This document shows positions 40,439 through 48,749 of a stretch of 51,154 nucleotides of DNA, piece after piece. Origin of the DNA: Candidatus Kaiserbacteria bacterium (GTDB lineage Bacteria > Patescibacteriota > Minisyncoccia > Phycocordibacterales > Phycocordibacteraceae); the NCBI GenBank assembly GCA_016194455.1, contig JACQBN010000022.1, positions 1-51,154 on the forward strand, read 5' to 3'. The translations under genes and the position numbers were made by a program. The first letter of the stretch is position 1, and each line of letters begins with the position of its first letter. Below the pieces are notes generated by a model. It ran no database searches, was not told the origin of the DNA, and was given only the letters and a program-made list of their open reading frames with translations.

Positions 40439-42379
40439 ATGGGAGCCGAAAAGGTGTACGAGGGCCCGATCACGATGACCAGGAGGGGCGTCGGCTTTTT
40501 TGCTATTGAAGGCACGGAGGAGGACTTGCTTATCCCAGCGGAGTGGAACGGCCACGCGCTCCATGGCGACATCGTGAAGGTTGCGCAAGCTGGAATGTAC
40601 CGCGACCCCGCTGGCCGCATGCCGCCACGCACTTCAGGCAAGGTGGTTGCTATCGTCTCGCGCTCACGCGAGACCTTCGTCGGGACCTTGGTTGAAGAAG
40701 GAGGGCAGGTGTTGCTCACCCCCGACTACAAGAAGATGTGGGTGCCGCTGGTGATTACAGAGCGGGGCAATGCGCCACTCGGATACAAAGTGCTGGTGCG
40801 GATGACGGGGTGGGCAGCGGACGCGCCCTACCCCGAGGGCGTACTAGAAGAGGTCATCGGCAAGGCTGGGCTCCATGAGACGGAGATGCGCGCCTTGGCG
40901 CTCGGGCAAGGATTCTCACCGGACTTCCCTCCCGCGGTGCTCGCCGCGGCAGAGGAGTTGAAGAGGAACGGCCGCGCCCTGCTTGAGGCGGGCGCGGCCG
41001 GCCGGCGGGACTTCCGCACCACGCCAACCCTTACCATCGACCCAGTGGACGCGAAGGACTTCGACGATGCCCTCTCGGTGCGCACACTGGAAGACGGAAA
41101 AACAGAGGTGGGCATCCACATCGCTGACGTCTCGTACTTCGTGAAGCCAAAGGACGCAATCGATGACGAGGCGCGCGAACGCGCGACCTCAGTCTATCTC
41201 GTGGATCGCACGATCCCGATGCTCCCTGAGGTGCTCTCCAACGACCTCTGCTCGCTCGTGGCGAACGAGGACCGGCTCTCCGTCTCTGCCGTCTTCACGC
41301 TTGATCAAGAAGGAAAGATCCTTGACCGATGGTTCGGCGAGACGATCGTCCGTTCCGGAAAGCGCTTCACGTACGAAGAGGCGCAGGGAGTGCTTAATGG
41401 CGGCAACGGGCCGATGCATGCGGAGCTCGCGCTCTTGCTCACCCTTTCAAAAAAAATTCGTGCGCGCCGGCAGGCCAAGGGCACAATAGAATTTGATACG
41501 GCGGAGGTGAAAGTGGACCTCGATCCAGAGGGTAGGCCCACCGCGATCCGACTCAAGGAGCGCCAGGACACGAATCTCCTGATTGAAGACTTTATGCTCA
41601 TAGCGAACGAGGCGGTCGCCGAGCACCTCTCAAAGCTCACCGACAAAAGCGGACCGACATTCGCCTCGCTCTATCGCATCCACGATACGCCGGACGCCGA
41701 CAGAATCGAGAATCTTGCGCAATTTCTCCGCGTCCTGGGCTACGATTTGAAGTCAACTGCTGGGCGCGTCACGGGCGCCGAACTCAATCGTCTCTTAGAG
41801 AAGGTGAAGGGCACCCCCGAGGAATATCTTATCAAGACCGCGACGCTGCGCTCAATGTCGAAGGCGATTTACGCTACCAAGAACATCGGGCATTTCGGGC
41901 TCGCGTTTGAGTTCTATACCCACTTCACTTCCCCGATCCGGCGCTATCCCGATCTCATCATCCATCGTTTGATCAAAGCGCATGCTGGTGGCCAGAAAGT
42001 CTCACTAAAGGAGATGAGTGACTTCGACGCGCTCGCGATCCACTGCTCCGAGCGCGAGGTAGGTGCCACGGATGCGGAACGTGACAGCATCAAGATGAAA
42101 CAAGTGGAGTTCCTCGCCGGGCGGATTGGGCAAGAATTCGATGCCGTCATCTCGGGCGTCACTGATCGTGGTTTATATATAGAAGAAAAAGAAACGCATG
42201 CCGACGGCATGATCGCTATCCGCACTGTCGGAGAGGATTACTTCGACTACGACGAAAAGCACTACCGACTCGTCGGCCGCCGCACCAAAAAAGTATTTCA
42301 GCTCGGCGACCCCATCCACGTGAAGCTCATCGCCGCCCGCATCCCGGAGCGAGAACTCGATTTTGAACCAGCAACATAA
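40439..42379 (+). CDS. rnr: Ribonuclease R
   Basis: A 646-residue RNase II/R-family 3'-5' exoribonuclease. Cold-shock-like N-terminus (GPITMTRRGVGFFAIEG), catalytic RNB domain with TIDPVDAKDFDDALSV (Asp metal ligands), VGIHIADVSYFVKP, YLVDRTIPMLPEVLSNDLCSL and FYTHFTSPIRRYPDLIIHRL, then an S1 domain (EFDAVISGVTDRGLYIE). It degrades structured RNA and helps rRNA quality control. The ATG at 40439 follows TGCTAGAGT by seven bases; the GTG at 40430 lies inside the -10 element and is rejected. GGAGGAA abuts the ATG with no spacing. Confidence 0.96.
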   Translation: MGAEKVYEGPITMTRRGVGFFAIEGTEEDLLIPAEWNGHALHGDIVKVAQAGMYRDPAGRMPPRTSGKVVAIVSRSRETFVGTLVEEGGQVLLTPDYKKMWVPLVITERGNAPLGYKVLVRMTGWAADAPYPEGVLEEVIGKAGLHETEMRALALGQGFSPDFPPAVLAAAEELKRNGRALLEAGAAGRRDFRTTPTLTIDPVDAKDFDDALSVRTLEDGKTEVGIHIADVSYFVKPKDAIDDEARERATSVYLVDRTIPMLPEVLSNDLCSLVANEDRLSVSAVFTLDQEGKILDRWFGETIVRSGKRFTYEEAQGVLNGGNGPMHAELALLLTLSKKIRARRQAKGTIEFDTAEVKVDLDPEGRPTAIRLKERQDTNLLIEDFMLIANEAVAEHLSKLTDKSGPTFASLYRIHDTPDADRIENLAQFLRVLGYDLKSTAGRVTGAELNRLLEKVKGTPEEYLIKTATLRSMSKAIYATKNIGHFGLAFEFYTHFTSPIRRYPDLIIHRLIKAHAGGQKVSLKEMSDFDALAIHCSEREVGATDAERDSIKMKQVEFLAGRIGQEFDAVISGVTDRGLYIEEKETHADGMIAIRTVGEDYFDYDEKHYRLVGRRTKKVFQLGDPIHVKLIAARIPERELDFEPAT

Positions 42380-42427
42380 ACCCCCGTGCAGCCGTCAGCG
42401 TTTCGAAGAACTTTGGTGCGGTAAGAA

Positions 42428-43600
42428 CTACCTTGATTGACTCAATATTTTCTTCCAACGATAATGCGTGGGGTCGGGATCGTTCTTTGATTCCGGAGCG
42501 AACTCATATATATTGGTTTCCGATTGTTTTACCGCCCGCGCTGGACTATAGAGTGCATATTTTGTATCGCGCAGTTCAGGGGAGTGAAGGTACGTCATCA
42601 TCGGATCGGCATGAGATGCGCCGTATATAAAAAGGATTGGTCCGTCGAAACGTCTCGCGCGAGTCAACTTGTCTATCCCGCGCGCAACCGAGACGTTTCG
42701 ATAATCAAGGAAATCGAAGGGGATCGTATACGGCGAGGACGACCCTGATGCAGAACTCAAGACCGAAGGAGCAAGCGGCGCGGTCGCTGCGAGCCCAGCT
42801 ACACCGGCAAGAAATTGTCTGCGGCTCGGCTTGGGAACTAATTCCGGATTCTTCTCTACGAAATCTGGTTGGTGTTTTTCAAAGCGGCGGCGTTCATCAG
42901 TCTTTAATTGATTCCACGCGAGAGTTCCAGCGCTCGCTCCCACTGCAGTTGCCCACACGCCGAGCAGACCGATATCAAAGGCGCCCAGATCCTCCGAGAG
43001 CCGGTCATGGCCCCCCGCCCACTCGAGAATAAGTTCTCGGTCTTTATCGGCTCCCGAGTGGGGGTCGATCGTTATCACCAGCTTCTGATGTTTTTTCGCT
43101 AACTGTTCCATCTCTCGAAAAAAAACAATTGGTGGATTATCGAGAATAGATTTATGAACCCATCCCTCGGCTTCTCCTTCCGTAGAACCCGCGGTGTGCA
43201 GTCGATCTTTTACTTTTTGGAGAAATTCCAAGTCATACACTCCAGCGATTTCAGGCGCGCCTTCGAGAACAACCGCGCCGGCAGAAGCAATTGCCTCTTC
43301 GATACGCTTTCTCTGGAAGAGAAGCGTTTCGGGAGTATGAACGACGCCAAGGAAATGAATTGGTTGGTCGTTGATTTCGCCTGTGCGTTCCTTCAGTGGG
43401 AAACTCTCCTGTCCCCATGCTTTGAGCTCGAGATCGTGAGGTGAGACTCCGGCGCTGTTTTGCATCTGACCGTATTGAACTGCCGTGTCAGCATCGAGGC
43501 GTGCTGACTCTTCATCGACCTGGCGGGCGATCGCTACTAAAGGGGATTCGGCATTCTGCTCGAATTTCGAAACATGCCAATTTCGTTGTCTTTCCATCAT
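42428..43600 (-). CDS. TraB/TIKI (ChaN-like) superfamily protein with internal membrane segments
   Basis: A 390-residue protein. IHFLGVVHTPETL (81-93) with VVLEGAPE (110-117) and a late FIYGASHADPM (324-334) match the GxxH, conserved Glu and GxxH pattern of the TraB/PrgY/TIKI fold, some members of which are metalloproteases. Two hydrophobic stretches lie in the middle: 209-229 (DIGLLGVWATAVGASAGTLAW) and 263-285. The second is preceded by SRRQFLAG (259-266), which looks exactly like a twin-arginine signal but is internal. The gene follows smc by one base and is less GC-rich than it. The fold call is tentative. Confidence 0.5.
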   Translation of the reverse strand: MMERQRNWHVSKFEQNAESPLVAIARQVDEESARLDADTAVQYGQMQNSAGVSPHDLELKAWGQESFPLKERTGEINDQPIHFLGVVHTPETLLFQRKRIEEAIASAGAVVLEGAPEIAGVYDLEFLQKVKDRLHTAGSTEGEAEGWVHKSILDNPPIVFFREMEQLAKKHQKLVITIDPHSGADKDRELILEWAGGHDRLSEDLGAFDIGLLGVWATAVGASAGTLAWNQLKTDERRRFEKHQPDFVEKNPELVPKPSRRQFLAGVAGLAATAPLAPSVLSSASGSSSPYTIPFDFLDYRNVSVARGIDKLTRARRFDGPILFIYGASHADPMMTYLHSPELRDTKYALYSPARAVKQSETNIYEFAPESKNDPDPTHYRWKKILSQSR

Positions 43601-43601
43601 A

Positions 43602-45824
43602 TTACTTCGCGACCTGTACCGCTTCGTCGAACTTGACGGAGAGGAGCTTGCTGATGCCGTCGCCGCCCATGGTGATGCCGTAGAGGATGCCGGCGCGGCT
43701 CATCGTCTCGCGGTTGTGCGTGATCACGATGAGCTGGGATTTCTTGGCGAGCCCCTCGAGCATATCGCCGTAGCGGCGGCTGTTCGCCTCGTCAAGCGCG
43801 GCGTCGGTTTCATCCAATATCAAAAACGGTGGTGGGTTCACTTGCGACATCGCAAAAATGAGTGCGATCGAGGTCAAGGCCCGCTCGCCGCCCGAGAGCT
43901 GCATTATGGATTGCACTTTCTTCCTCGGCAGGTGGACCGAGATCTCGATGCCCGGGCGTTGCTTCTCTTTTGGTAGTTCGTCGTTAGACTCTTCAGCATC
44001 TCCGAGGTCGTCGACCTCGTCGACTTCGGGCTCTTCGAGCGTGAGACGGGCGCCGCCCCCGCCAAACATCAAGGCAAAATATTCGCCGAAAGAGGCGTTC
44101 ACCTTCGCGAGGCCGTCCGCGAAGTTCTTCGCGAGTTCGGCATCAAGATCCTCAACAAGGGAGCGCAGCCCCGCCGCGGACTTCGCGAGGTCGTCGAGCT
44201 CGCGGGAAAGAAATTCTTCGCGTTTCGCGACCTCCTCATGCTCGCGGCGGATGTCGTCCCCCGCGCCGCCCGCCTCCTCGAGTCGGATCTTGAGCCGTTC
44301 CTGCTGGCGCTTCCTATCCTCTTGCATCTTCCGCTCCTCCGCAGGCGGCGAAGAAAGTGGCAGATACGAGAGGGCTTCGCGGCCTGCTGCGCTAAGCGCC
44401 TCGGCCTTATCGCGCTCTAGCTCCTCGGCGAGGAGTGTGAGTTCGCGGCCGCGCGTCTCAAACGCCGTGATCTCGTTCTCCGCCTTCGCTTTGCCTTGTG
44501 CAAAATCCAGAATGCGGCGGCGCAGCTCCCTGCCTGCTTCATCATGCGCGGTCAGTGCCTCCCGCGAGCGCATGAGAGAGCTCTTCGCCTTTTCCTCCTG
44601 TTTCGCGAGCTCCGCGTCCTTGGAGAGGAAGTCCGTGCGTTCGTTCTCGAGTGCGTAGACTGCGCGCTCCTCGTCTGCGAGGAGATCATCGCCGGGGGCG
44701 GCGAAGCGTTCGACGAAAGCGCGAACGGCGCTTCGGACCGCGGCGAGTGCCGCGGCGATTCCGTCTGGCGTGGTCGCACTCCTCGACTGCTTCTCCACTT
44801 CATCGCGCAGCGTCGCGAGGTCCTCGCGCGGCACTTTGGCATACGGCTCGCGCGCGACCTCCGCGCTCCGGCGCTTCGCAGCCGCGAGGCCGCCCTCTAC
44901 TCTCCCCAGCTCGCGCGCGAGCTTCGCGCGCTCGGTCGCGGCGTGTTCGATCTCGCTCTCGAGAGTCCGCACCACAGCAAGGCGCTTGCCGCCCTCGGCG
45001 TCGGTGGTCGCCCGCTCCTCGATGCCCGCGAGTTCGCGCGAGACCGCAGCGAGACGCTCCGCCGCTGTCGCCTTCGCGCTTGCGGCTTTTTCTTTCTCAC
45101 GCGCAAGGTACGCATCTTCTATCGCAAAGTAGGTCTGGCAGATTGCGATGAGATTTTTCCGGAGCTCGTCTGCGCGCTCGAGCTTGGCCACCTGAGTCGC
45201 GAGGAATTTAAGATGAGGCGCGAGCTCGCGCCGGAGTGAATTGACCTGACCGATATTCTCTTCGGTCTTATCCAGCTTCCGCAGCGCTTCCTGCTTTTTG
45301 AACTCGTAGAGGGTTAGCCCGAGCGCGTTCTCGAGCATCTCGCGGCGCTCGCGTGGATTCGCAATCAATATGCGATCGGCTTCGCCCTGGGAAATGATGT
45401 GGTGGCCCGTCTCGCCGATGTTGCCGCCCGAGAGGAGCTCCTCGACATCGCGAAGCCGCACGCGCGAGCCATTGATGGAATAATCGCTCGCCCCGTCGCG
45501 GAAGACTTCGCGTGCGATGGATATCTCATCAAAATCTATTTTGAAAGCGCGGTGTCCGCCAGCTGGCGGATTATCGAAGACGACCGCGACCGCCGCGCGA
45601 TTCGCCCGCGGCAGCGTGTGCGTACCGGAGAATATGAGGTCCTCCGCGCGCTTGCCGCGCATCGACTTCATCGACTGCTCGCCGAGCGCAAAGCGGAACG
45701 CCTCGGCGACGTTACTCTTACCCGATCCATTCGGCCCCACGATCGCGGTCACTGCGGAGGAGAAGTCCAAGACTGTTTTCTTGGCGAAAGATTTGAACCC
45801 AGCGATTTCAAGCCGCTTCAGCAT
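43602..45824 (-). CDS. smc: SMC-like chromosome segregation ATPase without hinge domain
   Basis: A 740-residue protein. N-terminal SMC head: LKRLEIAGFKSFAKKTVLDF, Walker A GPNGSGKSN (30-38), VRLRDVEELLSGGNIGETGHHIISQGEADRI. The C-terminal head has signature LSGGERALTSIALIFA and Walker B FLILDETDAALDE. Between them are about 430 residues of charged Ala/Glu/Arg coiled coil. Full SMCs are 1100-1200 aa with a central hinge; no hinge sequence and no Rad50-type CxxC hook is visible. Residues PPAGG near 83-87 are encoded by a palindromic repeat. TATACT lies six bases before the ATG. ScpA and ScpB are not in the window. Confidence 0.85.
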   Translation of the reverse strand: MLKRLEIAGFKSFAKKTVLDFSSAVTAIVGPNGSGKSNVAEAFRFALGEQSMKSMRGKRAEDLIFSGTHTLPRANRAAVAVVFDNPPAGGHRAFKIDFDEISIAREVFRDGASDYSINGSRVRLRDVEELLSGGNIGETGHHIISQGEADRILIANPRERREMLENALGLTLYEFKKQEALRKLDKTEENIGQVNSLRRELAPHLKFLATQVAKLERADELRKNLIAICQTYFAIEDAYLAREKEKAASAKATAAERLAAVSRELAGIEERATTDAEGGKRLAVVRTLESEIEHAATERAKLARELGRVEGGLAAAKRRSAEVAREPYAKVPREDLATLRDEVEKQSRSATTPDGIAAALAAVRSAVRAFVERFAAPGDDLLADEERAVYALENERTDFLSKDAELAKQEEKAKSSLMRSREALTAHDEAGRELRRRILDFAQGKAKAENEITAFETRGRELTLLAEELERDKAEALSAAGREALSYLPLSSPPAEERKMQEDRKRQQERLKIRLEEAGGAGDDIRREHEEVAKREEFLSRELDDLAKSAAGLRSLVEDLDAELAKNFADGLAKVNASFGEYFALMFGGGGARLTLEEPEVDEVDDLGDAEESNDELPKEKQRPGIEISVHLPRKKVQSIMQLSGGERALTSIALIFAMSQVNPPPFLILDETDAALDEANSRRYGDMLEGLAKKSQLIVITHNRETMSRAGILYGITMGGDGISKLLSVKFDEAVQVAK
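45555..45570. repeat. Palindromic repeat copy 2 (inside smc)
   Basis: TCCGCCAGCTGGCGGA, identical to 38469-38484. Read on the minus strand it encodes the extra PPAGG in FDNPPAGGHRAFKID, a place where SMC proteins are usually shorter. Confidence 0.8.
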
Positions 45825-45830
45825 ACCTAG

Positions 45831-45836
45831 AGTATA
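45831..45836 (-). promoter_or_regulatory. -10 element of smc
   Basis: GGTATACT on the minus strand; hexamer 6 bases before the ATG at 45824. Confidence 0.5.
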
Positions 45837-45842
45837 CCGTGC

Positions 45843-46574
45843 CTACGACGTCTGGCTTGCAGTCGTAAGAAATATTTTTTCGAGCTCGAAGCCCTTCGCG
45901 AGCTCCGCGGCACCTTTTGTCAAGGCGATCTCGCCCTGCTGGAGCACGTACGCGCGGTCCGCGATCCCGAGTACCGATTTAATACTGTGCTCGACCACCA
46001 GAATCGCGATGTGCCGGAGGGTGTTGATTTCCTTAATGAGCGCGAATACCTCCTTGACGATCTTGGGCGAGAGGCCGAGTGAGGGCTCGTCAAGGAGAAG
46101 CACGCGCGGGTCGGCGACGAGCCCTCGCGCGATCGTGAGCATCTGTTGTTGGCCGCCCGAGAGCAATCCCGCTTTCGCCAAGAGCTTCTCGCGGAGCGCG
46201 GGGAATATCTTGAGCACCTCTTCGATATTCTTCGAGGCATCGGCGCGATTGGGGAGCGCGTAGCCGCCAAGCTCGAGGTTCTCGAGCACGGTGAGGTGCT
46301 TGAAAACTTGGCGACCCTGCGGGACGTACGCGATGCCGCGCCGGACCATCTCGTAGGGCACGGGAGCAATGCGCTCTTCGTGGAAATGCACGGAGCCGTG
46401 CGCAAGCGGCACAAGGCCGAAGAGTGCCTTCAGTATCGTCGACTTCCCCGCCCCGTTGGGGCCCATCAAGGCGACGATCTCGCCCTCGTCAATCTCTACC
46501 GATGCGTTCTTCAGCGCTTGCACGCCGCCGTAGAAGACGTTTGCATCGTTGAGTTTAAGCAGCGTTTCTTTCAT
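45843..46574 (-). CDS. livF: Branched-chain amino acid-type ABC transporter ATP-binding protein LivF
   Basis: A 243-residue ABC ATPase: Walker A MGPNGAGKST (about 36-45), Q-loop region GIAYVPQGRQVFKHLTVLENL, signature LLSGGQQQML, Walker B VLLLDEPSLGLSP and switch His in VVEHSIKS. VPQGRQVF and LGLSP are characteristic of LivF within the HAAT family. It would power import of Leu/Ile/Val or related ligands together with LivG and two permeases, which are not in the window. TTGCTATAAT, the best -10 in the window, ends eight bases before the ATG. Confidence 0.93.
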   Translation of the reverse strand: MKETLLKLNDANVFYGGVQALKNASVEIDEGEIVALMGPNGAGKSTILKALFGLVPLAHGSVHFHEERIAPVPYEMVRRGIAYVPQGRQVFKHLTVLENLELGGYALPNRADASKNIEEVLKIFPALREKLLAKAGLLSGGQQQMLTIARGLVADPRVLLLDEPSLGLSPKIVKEVFALIKEINTLRHIAILVVEHSIKSVLGIADRAYVLQQGEIALTKGAAELAKGFELEKIFLTTASQTS

Positions 46575-46582
46575 TACAAGAA

Positions 46583-46588
46583 ATTATA
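46583..46588 (-). promoter_or_regulatory. -10 element of livF
   Basis: TGCTATAAT on the minus strand (full consensus extended -10), 8 bases before the ATG at 46574. Confidence 0.65.
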
Positions 46589-46614
46589 GCAACTCGAGAA
46601 ACTCCTCGATATGG

Positions 46615-46869
46615 CTATACGAGAACGCTATGGAAGCTGGTCTCTTGCGGATCAAGTGCGCGGATAATTGCTCGACTCTTTCCCTCCTCAAGGCACAACG
46701 CAATAACCTCGCGGGCGTTTGCGAGAGCTTGGTCAAGCGTCTTGCCCTGGGTAACACAGCCGGGGAGGAGCGGGCACTGCACGATATAGAAATTATCCTC
46801 CCCTTTCGTGACAAGGGCCGGGTATTGCTGCGCTTTATGCCTCATACTTTTTCGGGTCGCCTTTTTCAT
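46615..46869 (-). CDS. HicB-like antitoxin-family protein, without HicA partner
   Basis: An 84-residue protein: basic N-terminus (MKKATRKSMRHKAQQ), then the HicB fold YPALVTKGEDNFYIVQCPLLPGCVTQGKTLDQALANAREVIALCLEE. HicB proteins neutralise the HicA mRNA-cleaving toxin and often bind their own promoter, but no HicA-type frame adjoins, and no C-terminal DNA-binding domain follows. It is inserted between livG and livF. TGGTATACT ends seven bases before the ATG at 46869, predicting its own leaderless transcript. A stand-alone role is likely (inference). Confidence 0.85.
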   Translation of the reverse strand: MKKATRKSMRHKAQQYPALVTKGEDNFYIVQCPLLPGCVTQGKTLDQALANAREVIALCLEEGKSRAIIRALDPQETSFHSVLV

Positions 46870-46876
46870 GTGTTCC

Positions 46877-46882
46877 AGTATA
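46877..46882 (-). promoter_or_regulatory. -10 element of the HicB-like gene
   Basis: TGGTATACT on the minus strand; hexamer 7 bases before the ATG at 46869. Confidence 0.6.
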
Positions 46883-46900
46883 CCATGTCTGTTTTGCGCT

Positions 46901-47635
46901 TTATTTCCCCAGATACGCCTCGATGACGGCGTGTTCTGCGAGCACCTTCTCCGGCGTCCCCTCTGCAATCACTTTCCCGCTATCGAGGACATAGACCGTG
47001 TCCGCAAGCTCGCGGATGATCGCCATGTCGTGCTCGACCAGGATCACCGCCGCGCCGGTATTCTTAAGGTCCATAAGGACGTGGGAGATGGTCTTGCGCA
47101 TCTCGCTAAAGAGCCCGGCGAAGGGCTCGTCGAAGAAATATATCTTCGCTTGCATCGAGACCGCACGCGCGATCTCGAGGAGCTTCCTCTGGCCGTAGGA
47201 GAGCTTCTCGGCGTTTTCATGCCGCTTCTCGAAGAGGCCGACCTTTTTTAAAATGTCTTCGGCGGCGTCGAGATGGAGCTTGCCGTGCCGCTCGAAGAGG
47301 GCGCCCCAGACGTTGCGCTCGGTCAAGACGAGCAAGATATTGTCGAGCACGCTTACCTGCTCAATCAAGCGCACGCTCTGGAAGGTGCGCGTGATCCCGT
47401 AGGTCGCGATCTCGGAGGCGCGAATCTTTCTCAACTCCACCGAGTCGCTCACCACGAGCGCGCCGCCGTCAACAGGCAGCAAGCCGGTGACGGTATTGAT
47501 GAGGGTCGTCTTGCCCGATCCGTTCGGGCCCACGAGGGCCGTAATCTTCCCCGCCTCAAAGGCGAGGTTGAGGTGATCGACAGCCGCCACTCCGCCGAAC
47601 TTCTTCACCAAGTTTTTTGTTTGTAGTAATGGCAT
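46901..47635 (-). CDS. livG: Branched-chain amino acid-type ABC transporter ATP-binding protein LivG
   Basis: A 244-residue ABC ATPase: LLQTKNLVKKFGGVAAVDHLNL, Walker A VGPNGSGKTT, Q-loop GITRTFQSVRLIEQVSVLDNI (TRTFQ is typical of LivG), signature LSYGQRKLLEIARA, Walker B IYFFDEPFAGLFSE, switch region LVEHDMAII, ending AEGTPEKVLAEHAVIEAYLGK. The start at 47635 is one base after the upstream binding-protein stop; the longer frame is spurious. It is predicted to pair with LivF. Confidence 0.94.
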   Translation of the reverse strand: MPLLQTKNLVKKFGGVAAVDHLNLAFEAGKITALVGPNGSGKTTLINTVTGLLPVDGGALVVSDSVELRKIRASEIATYGITRTFQSVRLIEQVSVLDNILLVLTERNVWGALFERHGKLHLDAAEDILKKVGLFEKRHENAEKLSYGQRKLLEIARAVSMQAKIYFFDEPFAGLFSEMRKTISHVLMDLKNTGAAVILVEHDMAIIRELADTVYVLDSGKVIAEGTPEKVLAEHAVIEAYLGK

Positions 47636-47636
47636 G

Positions 47637-48749
47637 TTACTCAACAACAACATACGAGGAACTGGAAACTTGCCGCAATTCAACAGCTTGCGTAACAACG
47701 TGATTGGTTTCGTCAAAACTGATCACGCCCGAGTAACCAGAATATTTTTTTATGGCTTTAAGATACGCGATAACTTGCTCTGATGTCTGGGCTCCAGACT
47801 TGATGGCCTGCAATACAAGTGTCGTCGCGTCGTACGTCGTTGCGCCGGTGATTGCCGCAGGCTCAACGCCAAAACGCTTCTTATACTTCTGATTAAACTC
47901 GGCTGTGCGGGAGTAATCCTGCCACGAGGGATAAAATATCCCATTTAAATTGGTGCGCGCTGCGGTATCGGCGCTTATCGACGTCACCGCGCTGGTGGGC
48001 ATGAAAAGAGGTGCTTTGCTTGCAAGTTGTTTGTACTGATTAACGAATGCTTCACCTGTCTGACTCGTAGCCATGAGCGCATAGATCGCGTCCACGCCGA
48101 GTGTCTTTATCTTAAGAAGGTCGGTACGATAATCGGTGGAATCTTGGGGTGGGTTTGATTCAAATACAATAGTTACTGATGGATAGTCGTGGGTGATTTC
48201 GTCCTTGATTATTGCTTCAAGACCAATAGACCACGCATTGTTGGAGGAAATCAGGGCTATTTTATTAAGACTGTGTTTTACCATGTAGGCGAGAACTGCT
48301 CGTACTTGTCCACGCTCACTTGGAGTCATACTGAAATAGTAAGGCGACTGGAAGGACTCGCCTTCTCCGGTCATCCACGGCGAAATGAAGACGGTGTGGT
48401 CAGTTGTGGCGATCGGCACGACTACTTGGGAAAATTCAGCCCATTCTGGACCGAGAACAACCTTGACTCCGTCAATCTCTGAAAGTTTTTTTGCTGCAGA
48501 GGCAGTAGTTGTCAGGTCCGAGTGGAAGTCTTCAATGGGATACTGGCTGGGATTAAGACCAGCATCCTCAAGCGCCATAATAAACCCGTTGCGGGACGTC
48601 TCTCCGGCAAAGGCCGCGTAGCTTGAAAGGGCGAAAAGTCCACCGATCTTGATCGGCTCACCAGTTACCTCTTTGGGCTTTTGTCCTAGAACGAAATAAC
48701 CAGCAACGATGACCACGAGAATGACGAGACCGATCCAGAGGTTTTTCAT
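47637..48749 (-). CDS. Membrane-anchored Leu/Ile/Val-type ABC substrate-binding protein 1
   Basis: A 370-residue protein: one N-terminal helix (LWIGLVILVVIVAGYFVLG, 4-22), no lipobox Cys, then a Peripla_BP_6 domain (IKIGGLFALSSYAAFAGETSRNGFIMALEDAG, VKVVLGPEWAEFSQVVVPIA, KIALISSNNAWSIGLEAI, GATTYDATTLVLQAIKSG). Its first 35 residues and their DNA nearly match the next gene upstream, but the binding domain differs, so ligands probably differ. It overlaps the upstream gene by four bases (ATGA) and precedes livG by one. Confidence 0.9.
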   Translation of the reverse strand: MKNLWIGLVILVVIVAGYFVLGQKPKEVTGEPIKIGGLFALSSYAAFAGETSRNGFIMALEDAGLNPSQYPIEDFHSDLTTTASAAKKLSEIDGVKVVLGPEWAEFSQVVVPIATTDHTVFISPWMTGEGESFQSPYYFSMTPSERGQVRAVLAYMVKHSLNKIALISSNNAWSIGLEAIIKDEITHDYPSVTIVFESNPPQDSTDYRTDLLKIKTLGVDAIYALMATSQTGEAFVNQYKQLASKAPLFMPTSAVTSISADTAARTNLNGIFYPSWQDYSRTAEFNQKYKKRFGVEPAAITGATTYDATTLVLQAIKSGAQTSEQVIAYLKAIKKYSGYSGVISFDETNHVVTQAVELRQVSSSSYVVVE

